This document shows positions 52,015 to 60,965 of a stretch of DNA of 64,000 nt, piece by piece; the first letter of the stretch is position 1, and every line of letters starts with the position of its first letter. The notes beneath the pieces were generated by a model. The model searched no databases. It was not told the origin of the DNA and saw only the letters and a program-made list of their open reading frames with translations. This DNA is from Tabrizicola sp. (GTDB lineage: Bacteria; Pseudomonadota; Alphaproteobacteria; Rhodobacterales; Rhodobacteraceae), in assembly GCF_022842145.1 (NCBI RefSeq), contig NZ_JALHQD010000005.1, forward strand, positions 1 through 64,000, read 5' to 3'. The translations under genes were made by a program, and so were the position numbers.

Positions 52015-53520
52015 ATGGCCGAACAGGAAAAGCAGGCGACCGCCGCAGAGGCTCAGACCATCGACCTGAGCGAATTCAGCGACCTTCTGGAAAAGGACTT
52101 CCGGGTCAAGGAAGACGAAAGCCAGAAGCTGCAGAAACTGGTGCAGAACCTGGCTCTTGCGGCCACCGAACGATCAGGCACCGCGACGATCTCGGGCAAT
52201 GCAGTCAAGTCGATCAAGAACCTAATCGCCGGGATTGACAGCATTCTGACCACCCAGATGAACGAGATCATGCATGCCCCCGAGGTGCGCGAGATCGAGG
52301 GCACCTGGCGCGGTCTGCACTACCTGGTGAACAACACCGAGACCGACCAGAAGCTGAAGATCCGGGTGATGAACATCGCCAAGGACCAGTTGGCCGACAC
52401 GCTGGAGGATTTCGAGGGCCAGATGTGGGACCAGTCCCCCATCTTCAAGAAGCTGTACACCGACGAATACTCCATGTTCGGCGGAGAACCCTACGGCGCG
52501 ATCATCGGCGCCTACGAGTTCAGCCACCACCCGCGCGACGTCGGCCTCTTGCGGAACATGTCGGGTATCTGCGCTTCCGCCCATGCGCCGTTCATCGCCG
52601 CAGCGGCCCCCCAACTGTTCCGGATGCAAAGCTGGCAGGAGCTGCCGAACCCGCAGGACCTGCAGCAGATCGTGTCCTCGCCCGACTATGCCAGCTGGCA
52701 ATCACTGCGAGAATCCGAGGATGCGCGCTATATCGGGCTGACCATGCCTCGGGTGCTGGCCCGCCTGCCCTACGGCGCCGCGACCATCCCGGTGAAGGGC
52801 TTCGCCTTCGAGGAAGAGCTTGATGGCAAGCACGACCATTACGTCTGGATGAACGCAGCCTTTGCCATGGGCGTGAACATCAACCGCAGCCACAAGCTTT
52901 ACGGCTGGGGCACCCAGATCCGCGGCGTCGAATCCGGCGGCGCAGTGGTGAACCTGCCGGTCCACAGCTTCCCGACCGACGACGGCTCCATCGCGATGAA
53001 GTGCCCGACGGAAATCGCCATCGACGACCGGCGCGAAGCGGAACTTGCCAAGCTTGGCTTCATGCCGATCCTGCATCGCAAGAACACCGACATCGCCGCG
53101 TTCATCGGGGCGCATTCCCTGCAGGATGATGAAACCCGTGCGGGGCGCCTGGTCGACCCGGATGCCCAGGCCAACGAACGGCTGTCGGCCAACCTGCCCT
53201 ACCTCTTCCCGGTCAGCCGGTTCGCGCACTACCTGAAGGCCATCGCGCGAGACAAGGTTGGCACCTACAAAGAGCGCGCCGACATGCAGAAATGGCTGTC
53301 GGAGTGGATCAATCGCTACGTCCTGGCGAATACCGCCATGGCGGACGACAAGCAAAAGGCGAAACGCCCGCTTGCAAAGGCCGAAGTGCAGGTGGACAGC
53401 GTGGAAGGCCGTCCGGGCTATTACAATGCCCGCTTCTACCTGCGTCCGCACTACCAGCTAGAGGGAATCAACGCGAGCCTGAGGCTGGTCTCTGAACTAC
53501 CGTCTGTGAAGAATGCCTGA
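52015..53520 (+). CDS. tssC: T6SS contractile sheath large subunit TssC
   Basis: A 501-residue sheath subunit (VipB), length typical. Motifs: EVREIEGTWRGLHYLVNNTETD, YTDEYSMFGGEPYGAIIGAYEF, PRVLARLPYGAATIPVKGFAFEEE and the end YYNARFYLRPHYQLEGINASLRLVSELP split over the last 30 residues. An N-terminal helix (about 18-60) is where ClpV recognises the contracted sheath. Confidence 0.98.
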   Translation: MAEQEKQATAAEAQTIDLSEFSDLLEKDFRVKEDESQKLQKLVQNLALAATERSGTATISGNAVKSIKNLIAGIDSILTTQMNEIMHAPEVREIEGTWRGLHYLVNNTETDQKLKIRVMNIAKDQLADTLEDFEGQMWDQSPIFKKLYTDEYSMFGGEPYGAIIGAYEFSHHPRDVGLLRNMSGICASAHAPFIAAAAPQLFRMQSWQELPNPQDLQQIVSSPDYASWQSLRESEDARYIGLTMPRVLARLPYGAATIPVKGFAFEEELDGKHDHYVWMNAAFAMGVNINRSHKLYGWGTQIRGVESGGAVVNLPVHSFPTDDGSIAMKCPTEIAIDDRREAELAKLGFMPILHRKNTDIAAFIGAHSLQDDETRAGRLVDPDAQANERLSANLPYLFPVSRFAHYLKAIARDKVGTYKERADMQKWLSEWINRYVLANTAMADDKQKAKRPLAKAEVQVDSVEGRPGYYNARFYLRPHYQLEGINASLRLVSELPSVKNA

Positions 53521-53557
53521 CCATTTCAACCGCACTCAATCAGTAAAGGACTAGATC

Positions 53558-54037
53558 ATGGCGGTTTCGATTTATGCAAAGTTCCCCAATGGGATCACGG
53601 GCGAGGCCAAGCAGGCCGGACACGAGGACGAGGTTGTAATCCTGTCGCTCAGCTGGGGCGTCAGCCGACCGGCCACACTGACCGGCAACAGCCGCCAGAC
53701 CGGCGTCCCGTCTTTTTCGGACGTGTCGCTTATGAAGGAGACGGACTCGGCTTCCCACGACCTGTTCATGGCCTGCGCGAAGGCAACGGCACTGGACGAA
53801 ATCGTCATCACCTTTGTCAAGGACGCGGGGGATGAGCATATGGACTATCTTCAGTACACCCTGAAGAATTGCCTGATTTCGTCCTATCAGGTCTCGGGTT
53901 CATCGGGCGGCACAACGGCGACGGAATCGGTCTCGATATCGTACACTGAGCTTAAGGCACTTTATAAGAAGCAGGAATCGGACCACAGCGGCTCTAGCGA
54001 CCACGAGGCCGAATTCGACCTGATGGCCCGCGTCTGA
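53558..54037 (+). CDS. hcp: T6SS tube protein Hcp (TssD)
   Basis: A 159-residue Hcp. IYAKFPNGITGEAKQAGHEDEVVILSLSWGVSRP (split) is the first beta-barrel part; FTFVKDAGDEHMDYLQYTLKNCLISSYQVSG-like central region and VSISYTELKALYKKQ near the end are typical. Hexameric rings stack into the inner tube. It lies 37 bases from tssC with AAAGGA upstream. Confidence 0.95.
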   Translation: MAVSIYAKFPNGITGEAKQAGHEDEVVILSLSWGVSRPATLTGNSRQTGVPSFSDVSLMKETDSASHDLFMACAKATALDEIVITFVKDAGDEHMDYLQYTLKNCLISSYQVSGSSGGTTATESVSISYTELKALYKKQESDHSGSSDHEAEFDLMARV

Positions 54038-54068
54038 GTGAGGGCCGCCCTTACCAAGGCCGGGTGCA

Positions 54069-54785
54069 ATGGTTGATGCGACGCCGACACCGCAATCCCG
54101 GACCGAGGCGGTCCAACCCAGCCTGTGGGACCGCCTCGTTGACGACTTGCCGGGCATCGTCGCGGAAACTGACCGGAAGCGCGCTGATCTGGTAGCCCGG
54201 ATCGGCGCTGCCAAGGTCGATGCGGTGCTGGCGGGCGGGGCGCGTCAGGTCGAGGCAGACGAAGGCTTTGATGCCGACATCCGGCGGGACCTCCACCAGT
54301 TCCTCACCCAGATGGCCCGGCGCGCCTTCCTGGAGGAACGTGGTATAATCGTGAACGCCTCGGTGCTGCGCGAGGCCGTACGGCGCGACATCGAGGCTCT
54401 TTTCAACGTTGAACGTTTCGAATCCGGCCTGCAACTGAGCGACCTGGAGCAAGTCGGATATGTTACCCCGCAGGACATCATCGCTGATTTTCCCCATGTC
54501 CGCCGGTCGGTGCTGAACTATGGGGTCCCGTCCTTTTCGGGCCGCAGCATCACGGACTTCGATCTTGCGGCTCTTTCCAAGGAGTTGCGCGACGTGATCG
54601 CCGTCTTCGAGCCTCGCCTGAGGCGCGACACGATCCGCGTCAAGGTGGCTCAGGGCGACCGCACCGGCATGAAGATCGAGGTCGAAGCGATGCTCATGCT
54701 TTCGCCCGTCCCGGAACGGCTACGGCTGTCAACGACGATCGACCTCGACAACGGGCGCGCCACCACGGCGGTGGAGGACGGGTGA
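54069..54785 (+). CDS. tssE: T6SS baseplate protein TssE, unusually long N-terminus
   Basis: A 238-residue gp25-like baseplate subunit; typical TssE is about 140-180. The conserved part starts near residue 75 (DIRRDLHQFLTQMARRAFLEERGIIVNASVLREAV split) and holds the YGVPSFSGRSITDFDLAALSKEL motif and the final beta strands. The first 70 residues (MVDATPTPQSRTEAVQPSLWDRLVDDLPGI...) start with SLWDRL as usual but are followed by about 50 extra residues (ARIGAAKVDAVLAGGARQVEADEG). The stop overlaps the tssF ATG by one base. Confidence 0.92.
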   Translation: MVDATPTPQSRTEAVQPSLWDRLVDDLPGIVAETDRKRADLVARIGAAKVDAVLAGGARQVEADEGFDADIRRDLHQFLTQMARRAFLEERGIIVNASVLREAVRRDIEALFNVERFESGLQLSDLEQVGYVTPQDIIADFPHVRRSVLNYGVPSFSGRSITDFDLAALSKELRDVIAVFEPRLRRDTIRVKVAQGDRTGMKIEVEAMLMLSPVPERLRLSTTIDLDNGRATTAVEDG

Positions 54786-56650
54786 TGGACCGGAACTTCC
54801 TGGCCTATTACGAAGACGAACTCGCGCATATCCGGGAGCTTGCAACCGAGTTTGCAGCGCTTCACCCCACCGTCGCGCGCAACCTGTCGCTTGACGCTGT
54901 GCCCTGCCCCGACCCTTACGTCGAGCGCCTTCTGGAAGGCGTGGCCTTCCTTGCCGCCCGGACGCGTCTGAAGGTCGATGCCGAAAGCAGCCGCTATGTC
55001 CGCAACCTTCTGGACGAGCTTTACCCCGACCTCATCTGCCCCGCTCCAGCGATGACCATGGCGGTCCTGCATCCAGGGCCCCAAGTACAGACCATGCTAG
55101 ACGGCCACCTGGTCGCACGCGGCACCCGGTCGGTTGCAGCCTATCGCGAGGGTATCGCCACCCGCGCCACCTACACCACTGCGCAGGACGTGACCCTCTG
55201 GCCTGTCGCGCTGGGTAAGGTGGACTACCTGCAGGACAAAGGCGCGATGAATGCGGCAGGCCTTGACCGTCCCGAGGCGGAGGCAGCGATACGGTTCACC
55301 CTTGCAAGTGTCGGTCCCGGCTCGCTGGCCGAACTCAGTCTCGACCGCCTTGACCTCTGGTTCGTGGGCGGCTCTCGCGGCGGCGCGATCTTCGACGCAG
55401 TCTTCGGCCACGGAGCCGCTGCCGTCGCCCGCGCCCCGAAGGGCATGCCGCAGACCCTTACAGGTCCCTCCCTCGTCGGCATCACCGACCGAGAGGGCCT
55501 GTTGCCCCGCGTCCGCCCGTCGTTCGAAGGCTATCGGCTGATGCGGGAATACTTCCTGATGCCGGACCGCTTCCACTACCTGCGACTTGACGGGATCAAC
55601 CCAGCGCTGCGGACCTGCGCCACTGGCCCCTGCGAGGTGGTGGTCTACCTCGACGCCGCGCGGCCCGAACTTTCCGACATCGGCGCCAAGGACTTCCGCT
55701 TGTTCGCGACCCCGCTGGTCAATCTTTTCGAGAAAGAGTGCAACGTGATCGAGATCGACGGCCGTTCCGCCGCCCATGTCGTCCACGCCGACCGCACCCG
55801 CCCACGCGATTTCGAAATCTACCGCCTGACCAATGTCGAGGACGCCGACAGCGACGGCCCGGATGCCCGGGTGGAGCCGCTCTATTCCGTCGGCCAGCAC
55901 CGCGGCTCGGGCCTCGTTTATACCACAGAACGCCGTCCCCGCCGTCCGGGCGAGGACGAGATCCGACGCGGCAATACGCGGACCACCTATGCCGGCGACG
56001 ATCTCTTCCTCTCGATCGCGCGCCCGGCCGACGTGACCGTGACCAAGGCGATCCGGCGCCTCGACATCCGCGCGCTTTGCACCAACCGAGATCTGCCGAT
56101 CCTGGATGACAGCCCGAAGCTTTCCCTGGAAACCGGCGACCCTGTCGGCCGGATCGAACTAATCGCGCCCTTCTGCCGGCCGCGTGCTTCGGTCGCCTCG
56201 GCACTGCCGAACGTGGTCTCGGGCGGAGAAAGCCAGCTGGACGATCTCGCCTGGCGGCTGGTGGCGCAGCTCTCGCTCAACCACCTTTCGCTCGCCGAAC
56301 CGGGACAGGAAGCCGGACCCCTGCGCGCCATGCTCGACCTCTACGCCGGGCGCGGTGATCCCGCGATGGCCCGCCACGCAAGATCGATCACCCAGGTCCG
56401 CTCGCGTCAGGTTGTCGAACGCCTGGGCATCCCTGGCCCAATCTGCTTTGGCCATGGCGTCGAGGTCACGCTTGACGTGGACGAAAACACCCTGGCGGGA
56501 GGCTCCACACTCCTCCTCTCCGCGCTGCTGAACCAGCTCTTCGCCCGCCACGCCGCGATCAATTCCTTCGTGCGCACGAAAACCCATCTCATGCAAAGAC
56601 AGGAGGACGTGTCGTGGCCGATGACGCCGGGCAACCGCGCCCTGATCTGA
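54785..56650 (+). CDS. tssF: T6SS baseplate protein TssF
   Basis: A 621-residue baseplate subunit. N-terminus MDRNFLAYYEDELAHIRELATEFAALHP split is the TssF hallmark; LLEGVAFLAARTRLKVDAE, FRLFATPLVNLFEKE and LPNVVSGGESQLDDLAWRLVAQLSLNHLSL follow. The start ATG overlaps the tssE TGA. The 3' end overlaps the tssG start by 37 bases. Confidence 0.96.
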   Translation: MDRNFLAYYEDELAHIRELATEFAALHPTVARNLSLDAVPCPDPYVERLLEGVAFLAARTRLKVDAESSRYVRNLLDELYPDLICPAPAMTMAVLHPGPQVQTMLDGHLVARGTRSVAAYREGIATRATYTTAQDVTLWPVALGKVDYLQDKGAMNAAGLDRPEAEAAIRFTLASVGPGSLAELSLDRLDLWFVGGSRGGAIFDAVFGHGAAAVARAPKGMPQTLTGPSLVGITDREGLLPRVRPSFEGYRLMREYFLMPDRFHYLRLDGINPALRTCATGPCEVVVYLDAARPELSDIGAKDFRLFATPLVNLFEKECNVIEIDGRSAAHVVHADRTRPRDFEIYRLTNVEDADSDGPDARVEPLYSVGQHRGSGLVYTTERRPRRPGEDEIRRGNTRTTYAGDDLFLSIARPADVTVTKAIRRLDIRALCTNRDLPILDDSPKLSLETGDPVGRIELIAPFCRPRASVASALPNVVSGGESQLDDLAWRLVAQLSLNHLSLAEPGQEAGPLRAMLDLYAGRGDPAMARHARSITQVRSRQVVERLGIPGPICFGHGVEVTLDVDENTLAGGSTLLLSALLNQLFARHAAINSFVRTKTHLMQRQEDVSWPMTPGNRALI

Positions 56651-57642
56651 CCGGGGATGTGCCTTCACCCGAAACGATGAGCTTCTTCGAGCTTCTGCGT
56701 CGGCTCGAACGCGACGAGATGCGCTTTGGCCGGTCGGGCGGGCCATCGAAGGAACCCGCCCGCCTGGGCCAGCGCGCCCGGTTGACTTTCGGCACCCGCG
56801 ATGTCGCGGGCTTCCACCCCGGCAGCCCACCCAAGGTGGATGTAGAGGTCATTGGGCTTCTCGGCCCCGAAGGTGCGCTGCCGTTGCACCTGACCCGCTG
56901 GGTCATGGGCCGCTTGTCGGACCGCTGGTTCACCGAAGGCAGCGATGCGGCCTCGGACACCACGTTCCTCGATTTCTGCAACCTCCTGCAGCATCGGATG
57001 ATGGCGCTTTACTGGCGCGGCTGGGCCGATGCCCGGCCCGAGGTTCAGATCGAACACGGTCCTGCGGGCCGCGTGCAAGCCGTGGTCGAGGCGCTGGCTG
57101 GCGTCGCCCTTCCGGGAACCAGACCAAAGGCCCCCGATGCCCGGACCAGCCTGAAGATGCGCCACGCAACCGCGATTGGCCGCCAAGTCCATGGCGTCGA
57201 ACGCCTGACCGCTTACCTGTCCGACGTGCTGGAAGCTCCGGTGTCTCTTGTCGAGTTCCTTGGCACCTGGACCGAGATCCCGCCCCGGCTGCAATCCCGC
57301 CTCGGCCAGCAGCATGCCAGGCTTGGCCGGTCCGCCGTGGTCGGCGCCCGCAGCTTCCAGCGCCAGACCCTGGTAGAACTCCGCGTTGGACCTTTGTCTC
57401 TGGCCCGCTTCACCGGCTTTCTCGCCGACGTCAAACTCATCTCCCGTCTCCGCCATGCAATCCGCCACGCGATGGGCCGCGAAATGGAGTTCAACCTGCG
57501 CCTCATCCTTGCCAAGGAGGACATCCCGGACACCCGTCTGGGCCACAGCCAGCTCGGCCGCACCGCTTGGCTCGCCCCGAAACGTCAGGAGGATGCCGAC
57601 GACCTCCGCCTTTACCACATCGCGCAGGTGGAGGCCGCATGA
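56614..57642 (+). CDS. tssG: T6SS baseplate protein TssG
   Basis: A 342-residue baseplate subunit. Motifs: MSFFELLRRLERDEMRFGRSG, TFLDFCNLLQHRMMALYWRGWADARP split, and IPPRLQSRLG. It starts with GTG at 56614 within tssF. TssF and TssG form the wedge complex with TssE and TssK, so overlapping genes fit co-assembly. The last base pairs overlap the FHA gene start (ATGA). Confidence 0.95.
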   Translation: MADDAGQPRPDLTGDVPSPETMSFFELLRRLERDEMRFGRSGGPSKEPARLGQRARLTFGTRDVAGFHPGSPPKVDVEVIGLLGPEGALPLHLTRWVMGRLSDRWFTEGSDAASDTTFLDFCNLLQHRMMALYWRGWADARPEVQIEHGPAGRVQAVVEALAGVALPGTRPKAPDARTSLKMRHATAIGRQVHGVERLTAYLSDVLEAPVSLVEFLGTWTEIPPRLQSRLGQQHARLGRSAVVGARSFQRQTLVELRVGPLSLARFTGFLADVKLISRLRHAIRHAMGREMEFNLRLILAKEDIPDTRLGHSQLGRTAWLAPKRQEDADDLRLYHIAQVEAA

Positions 57643-59153
57643 CCCTCCGCCTGACTATTGAACACAGCCCCCACCCCCAGGACCTCCGCGAGATGCGGCA
57701 CCCGGGCGGCGAATTCTCGATCGGTCGCGGGGCCGAATGCTCCTGGCAGATCAACGACCCTGACATGTATGTCTCGCGCAAGCATTGCGTGATCACCGGC
57801 GAGGCCGGGCAGTTCATCGTCACCGACGCAAGCCGCGGCGGCCTGTTCATTGACGGCAAGGACCAGCCCCTCGGCCCGGGCAACGCAGTCCGGCTGGAAT
57901 CCGGGATGCGCCTGCGTCTCGGCGATACGGTGATACGGGTGGAACTCGAGGCCGCTGCACCCGTCGCTACGCCTCGAACGCAAGGCCCGACGCGGCGCCA
58001 GATGACGCATGACGATTTCTTCTCATCCCCCGTCACGCCGCCGTCGCCCGTATCGCGCCCGCAGGGCCTGCCGCAGCCCTTCGACACCGGCCCCACGGAT
58101 GCCCGCCGCCGTGACACGACGCCGTATCGCCCCGCGCCGCCCCCCCTTTTCGACGATCCCTTCACGCTTGACCGCTCCGTCGCGGCCCGCCCTACAGGCA
58201 GCGTGCCCGAACCGATCGCGCCGCGTAAGGACGACTTCGGCTTCGGCTCCTTTTTTGACGAGCCCGCAAAGCCCCGCACGCCCGATCCGCCGCCCGTTGA
58301 GCCCGTCACAGCCCCTGCGGCAGACGACTGGTGGTCCATTCCACCCCCCGTCGCCGCACCGGAACCTCCTTCGCCCGCCCCCGCACCAACCGGCCCCGCG
58401 TCGCCCGCCCCCGCATCGCCCGTGCCGGAACCGCTCCAACTGGTCCCGGACGCGCCCGTCGCCGCGTCAGTCGCAGCCCACAGCGTACCCCCCGTCGTCG
58501 ACGAGGAGAACCGCACCCGCCAGCGCGGTGAACCGGCGCCACCCCCGGCGGCGCAGACCATCGCCTCCGACGCAGCACTGCGCGATGCCTTCTTCCGCGG
58601 CCTGGGGCTGGACCCATCCGCCACACCAGACGCCGAGGCCGAGATGGAGGCCTTGGGCCAGCGCTTCCGTCTGCTCGTCGAGGGTCTGATGCTCATGCTC
58701 CGAACCCGGGCGAAGGAAAAGCAGAACGCCCGGGTCGCGCAGACGGTGATCAGCAACACCGATGTCAACCCGCTCAAGTTCCTTGCCACCACCAATGAGG
58801 CCATCGCCGCCCTCGTCTCCCCGAAGGGCCCCGGCTACCTTGACCCCGAAACCGCGATCAACGGCGCTTTTCGCGATCTCGCTGACCACCAGGTCCGCTC
58901 CTGGGTCGCCATTCAGTCCGCGCTCAGGCGGATGATCGACCGCTTCGATCCCGCGTCGGTGGAAACGGACCTGGAAGACCTGGGGATGCTGGAAAGCCTT
59001 CTTTCGGGCGGGCGGAACGCCAAGCTCTGGAAGGCCTATACCGACCGTTACAAGGACATTGCCCGCGCCGCCGAGGACCGGTTCCTCGGCGAAGTGGGCG
59101 CCGATTTCCGCGACGCATACGAAGGCAACAGGGAGAAGACCAATGACCCATGA
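57639..59153 (+). CDS. tagH: T6SS FHA-domain protein (TagH/Fha)
   Basis: A 504-residue protein. An FHA domain (about 20-100) has GGEFSIGRGAECSWQINDP, the Ser/Arg pair VSRKHCVI and the GLFIDGKDQPLG strand; it reads phosphothreonine. A long Pro/Ala-rich, low-complexity linker (about 110-310) follows, then a C-terminal helical domain (FFRGLGLDPSATPDAEAEMEALGQRFRLLVEGLM split) typical of T6SS FHA proteins. It is the expected target of PpkA and is counteracted by TagF. Confidence 0.93.
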   Translation: MTLRLTIEHSPHPQDLREMRHPGGEFSIGRGAECSWQINDPDMYVSRKHCVITGEAGQFIVTDASRGGLFIDGKDQPLGPGNAVRLESGMRLRLGDTVIRVELEAAAPVATPRTQGPTRRQMTHDDFFSSPVTPPSPVSRPQGLPQPFDTGPTDARRRDTTPYRPAPPPLFDDPFTLDRSVAARPTGSVPEPIAPRKDDFGFGSFFDEPAKPRTPDPPPVEPVTAPAADDWWSIPPPVAAPEPPSPAPAPTGPASPAPASPVPEPLQLVPDAPVAASVAAHSVPPVVDEENRTRQRGEPAPPPAAQTIASDAALRDAFFRGLGLDPSATPDAEAEMEALGQRFRLLVEGLMLMLRTRAKEKQNARVAQTVISNTDVNPLKFLATTNEAIAALVSPKGPGYLDPETAINGAFRDLADHQVRSWVAIQSALRRMIDRFDPASVETDLEDLGMLESLLSGGRNAKLWKAYTDRYKDIARAAEDRFLGEVGADFRDAYEGNREKTNDP

Positions 59154-59601
59154 GTTTCCACGCCGTGCCTTTTTGATCGGCGGCAGCGCCGTCCTTCTCG
59201 TGGCCTGCGCCCCCGCCGGCCCCGGATCGGTGACCATCGTCGCGCAAGGGGCAGCGGGCATGAATCCAGGCCCCGATGGTGCCGACCGCCCGCTGATCCT
59301 GCAAGTCCTGCAACTGCGGGGCGCGGGGGCATTCGACGGTGCAGATTTCTTCGGCCTCCAGAAAGCTTCCGCCACTCTTGGCGGCGATCTCGTCAAGGCC
59401 GACGCCATCACGCTTGCCCCCGGCGGCAAAGCCACCAAGACCGTGGCACTCGAGGCCACGACCGCCCTCATCGCGGTCGTCGCCGGCTACAGGGACCCGG
59501 CGGGAAAGCAATTCCGTGCCAAGTCCTCGGTCTCGCCGACCGATGCGGTCACCTTCGCGCTTGACGTGACCGCCGGCGGGATCAAGCTGACCCCGATGTG
59601 A
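59143..59601 (+). CDS. tssJ: T6SS outer-membrane lipoprotein TssJ
   Basis: A 152-residue lipoprotein. Signal EFPRRAFLIGGSAVLLVACAP has a twin Arg followed by AFLIG and a lipobox ending VAC, so the Tat route is possible. Mature part is a beta-sandwich (GSVTIVAQGAAGMN, RPLILQVLQLRGAGAFDGADFFGL split), anchoring the TssL/TssM membrane complex at the outer membrane. It overlaps the FHA gene by 11 bases. Confidence 0.9.
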   Translation: MTHEFPRRAFLIGGSAVLLVACAPAGPGSVTIVAQGAAGMNPGPDGADRPLILQVLQLRGAGAFDGADFFGLQKASATLGGDLVKADAITLAPGGKATKTVALEATTALIAVVAGYRDPAGKQFRAKSSVSPTDAVTFALDVTAGGIKLTPM

Positions 59602-59633
59602 TCCCTCGCCAGTGTGCGGAACAGGACGAAAGA

Positions 59634-60965
59634 ATGAGTGACAAGAACAAGGTCGTCTGGTCCGAAGGGTTGTTCCTGCGCACCCAGCACCTGCAGCAGC
59701 AGGACCGCTATACCGAAGGCCTGGTGCGCGGCGCGCTTCAGGCCGCCCCAATGCAGGCCTGGGGGTTCCGGTCGCTGACGCTGGACGAACCTGCGCTGGA
59801 CGCAGGCCGGGTCGCCATCGCCTCAGCCTCCGGCATCTTCCCCGACGGCACCCCTTTCGCAATCCCCGACACGATGTCCTCCCCCGCCCCGGTGCCGATC
59901 AAGGCCGACATGGCGGGCCATGTGTCGCTGGCGATCCCCATCGAACGCCCCGGGGCGGCCACCATCGACCCCGCCCATGCCGAACCCGCAGGCTCGCGCT
60001 ACCACGGCGTGATCCAGACCGTCCGTGACGCCATCCGCGGCGGCGCTGAACCCGAAGAGCTGGAGGTGGCCCGCCTGTCGGCCCGGCTGATCCTGCCGGG
60101 AGAGGACGCGGCTGGCTATGTCGCCCTTCCCGTCGCCCGGGTCGAAGGGTTGCGCGCCGACGGCTCGGTCGCGGTGTCCGAGGGCACCCTTGCCCCGGCC
60201 CTGTGCCTGTCGGCCAACCCCTGGTACGCAGGCCTTGCGCAAGAGGTCGTCACCGGCCTGGACCGCATCGCCGAAGCGCATGGCAAGCTGGTCCTGGGCG
60301 GGGCCGGTCGGTCGATTGAAAACCTCCTCCTTCTGGAACTCGCCAACTCTGCCCGCCCGCGGGTGGCGCACATGCTGGCGCAGAACCTGCACCACCCGTC
60401 CGAGTTCTTCATGGAACTCGCGGGTCTTGCAGGGCGGATGGCGACCTACGGCTCCTCCTCCCGCCGCCTCTCCGACCTCCCCGCCTACGAACATCTCGAC
60501 CCGCAACCCGCATTTGCCGCACTCGCCGACACGCTGCGATCGCTGATGCTGTCGCTGCGCCATGTGGAACCCAAATCCCGCGCGCTTCAGGTCGCAAGAC
60601 ATGCCCAGAACATCTGGAAGGTCCGCATCGACAACCCAGACCTTCTGAAAACCAGCCGCATCGTCCTGCGGATCGGTTCGGACATGTCTGACGAAAGCCT
60701 GCGGCGCATCTTCGTCAGCCAGGCCACCGTTGGGGCCGCCGACGCCTTCGAGAAGCTGTGGAAATCCCGCCTGCCTGGCATTCCGCTGAAGCCGCTGCAC
60801 TCCCAGCCGCGCGAGATACCCTATGACGGGGAACGTCTGTGCCTTGAGCTTGACCAGAAGTCCGAACATTTTGCCCAGCTCACCGACGCGCCCGGCTTTG
60901 TGATTGGCGTCTCGGGCGCGCTGGACCGCGAACCCGAAATCGACTGCTACGCCGTGAACCGATGA
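59634..60965 (+). CDS. tssK: T6SS baseplate/membrane-complex linker TssK
   Basis: A 443-residue TssK. N-terminus KVVWSEGLFLRTQHLQQQDRY is the family signature, WYAGLAQEVVTG and HHPSEFFMELAGLAGRMATYGSSSRRL split follow. It links the baseplate wedge to the TssL/TssM membrane complex. Start ATG at 59634, 32 bases after tssJ; the stop overlaps the tssL ATG. Confidence 0.96.
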   Translation: MSDKNKVVWSEGLFLRTQHLQQQDRYTEGLVRGALQAAPMQAWGFRSLTLDEPALDAGRVAIASASGIFPDGTPFAIPDTMSSPAPVPIKADMAGHVSLAIPIERPGAATIDPAHAEPAGSRYHGVIQTVRDAIRGGAEPEELEVARLSARLILPGEDAAGYVALPVARVEGLRADGSVAVSEGTLAPALCLSANPWYAGLAQEVVTGLDRIAEAHGKLVLGGAGRSIENLLLLELANSARPRVAHMLAQNLHHPSEFFMELAGLAGRMATYGSSSRRLSDLPAYEHLDPQPAFAALADTLRSLMLSLRHVEPKSRALQVARHAQNIWKVRIDNPDLLKTSRIVLRIGSDMSDESLRRIFVSQATVGAADAFEKLWKSRLPGIPLKPLHSQPREIPYDGERLCLELDQKSEHFAQLTDAPGFVIGVSGALDREPEIDCYAVNR

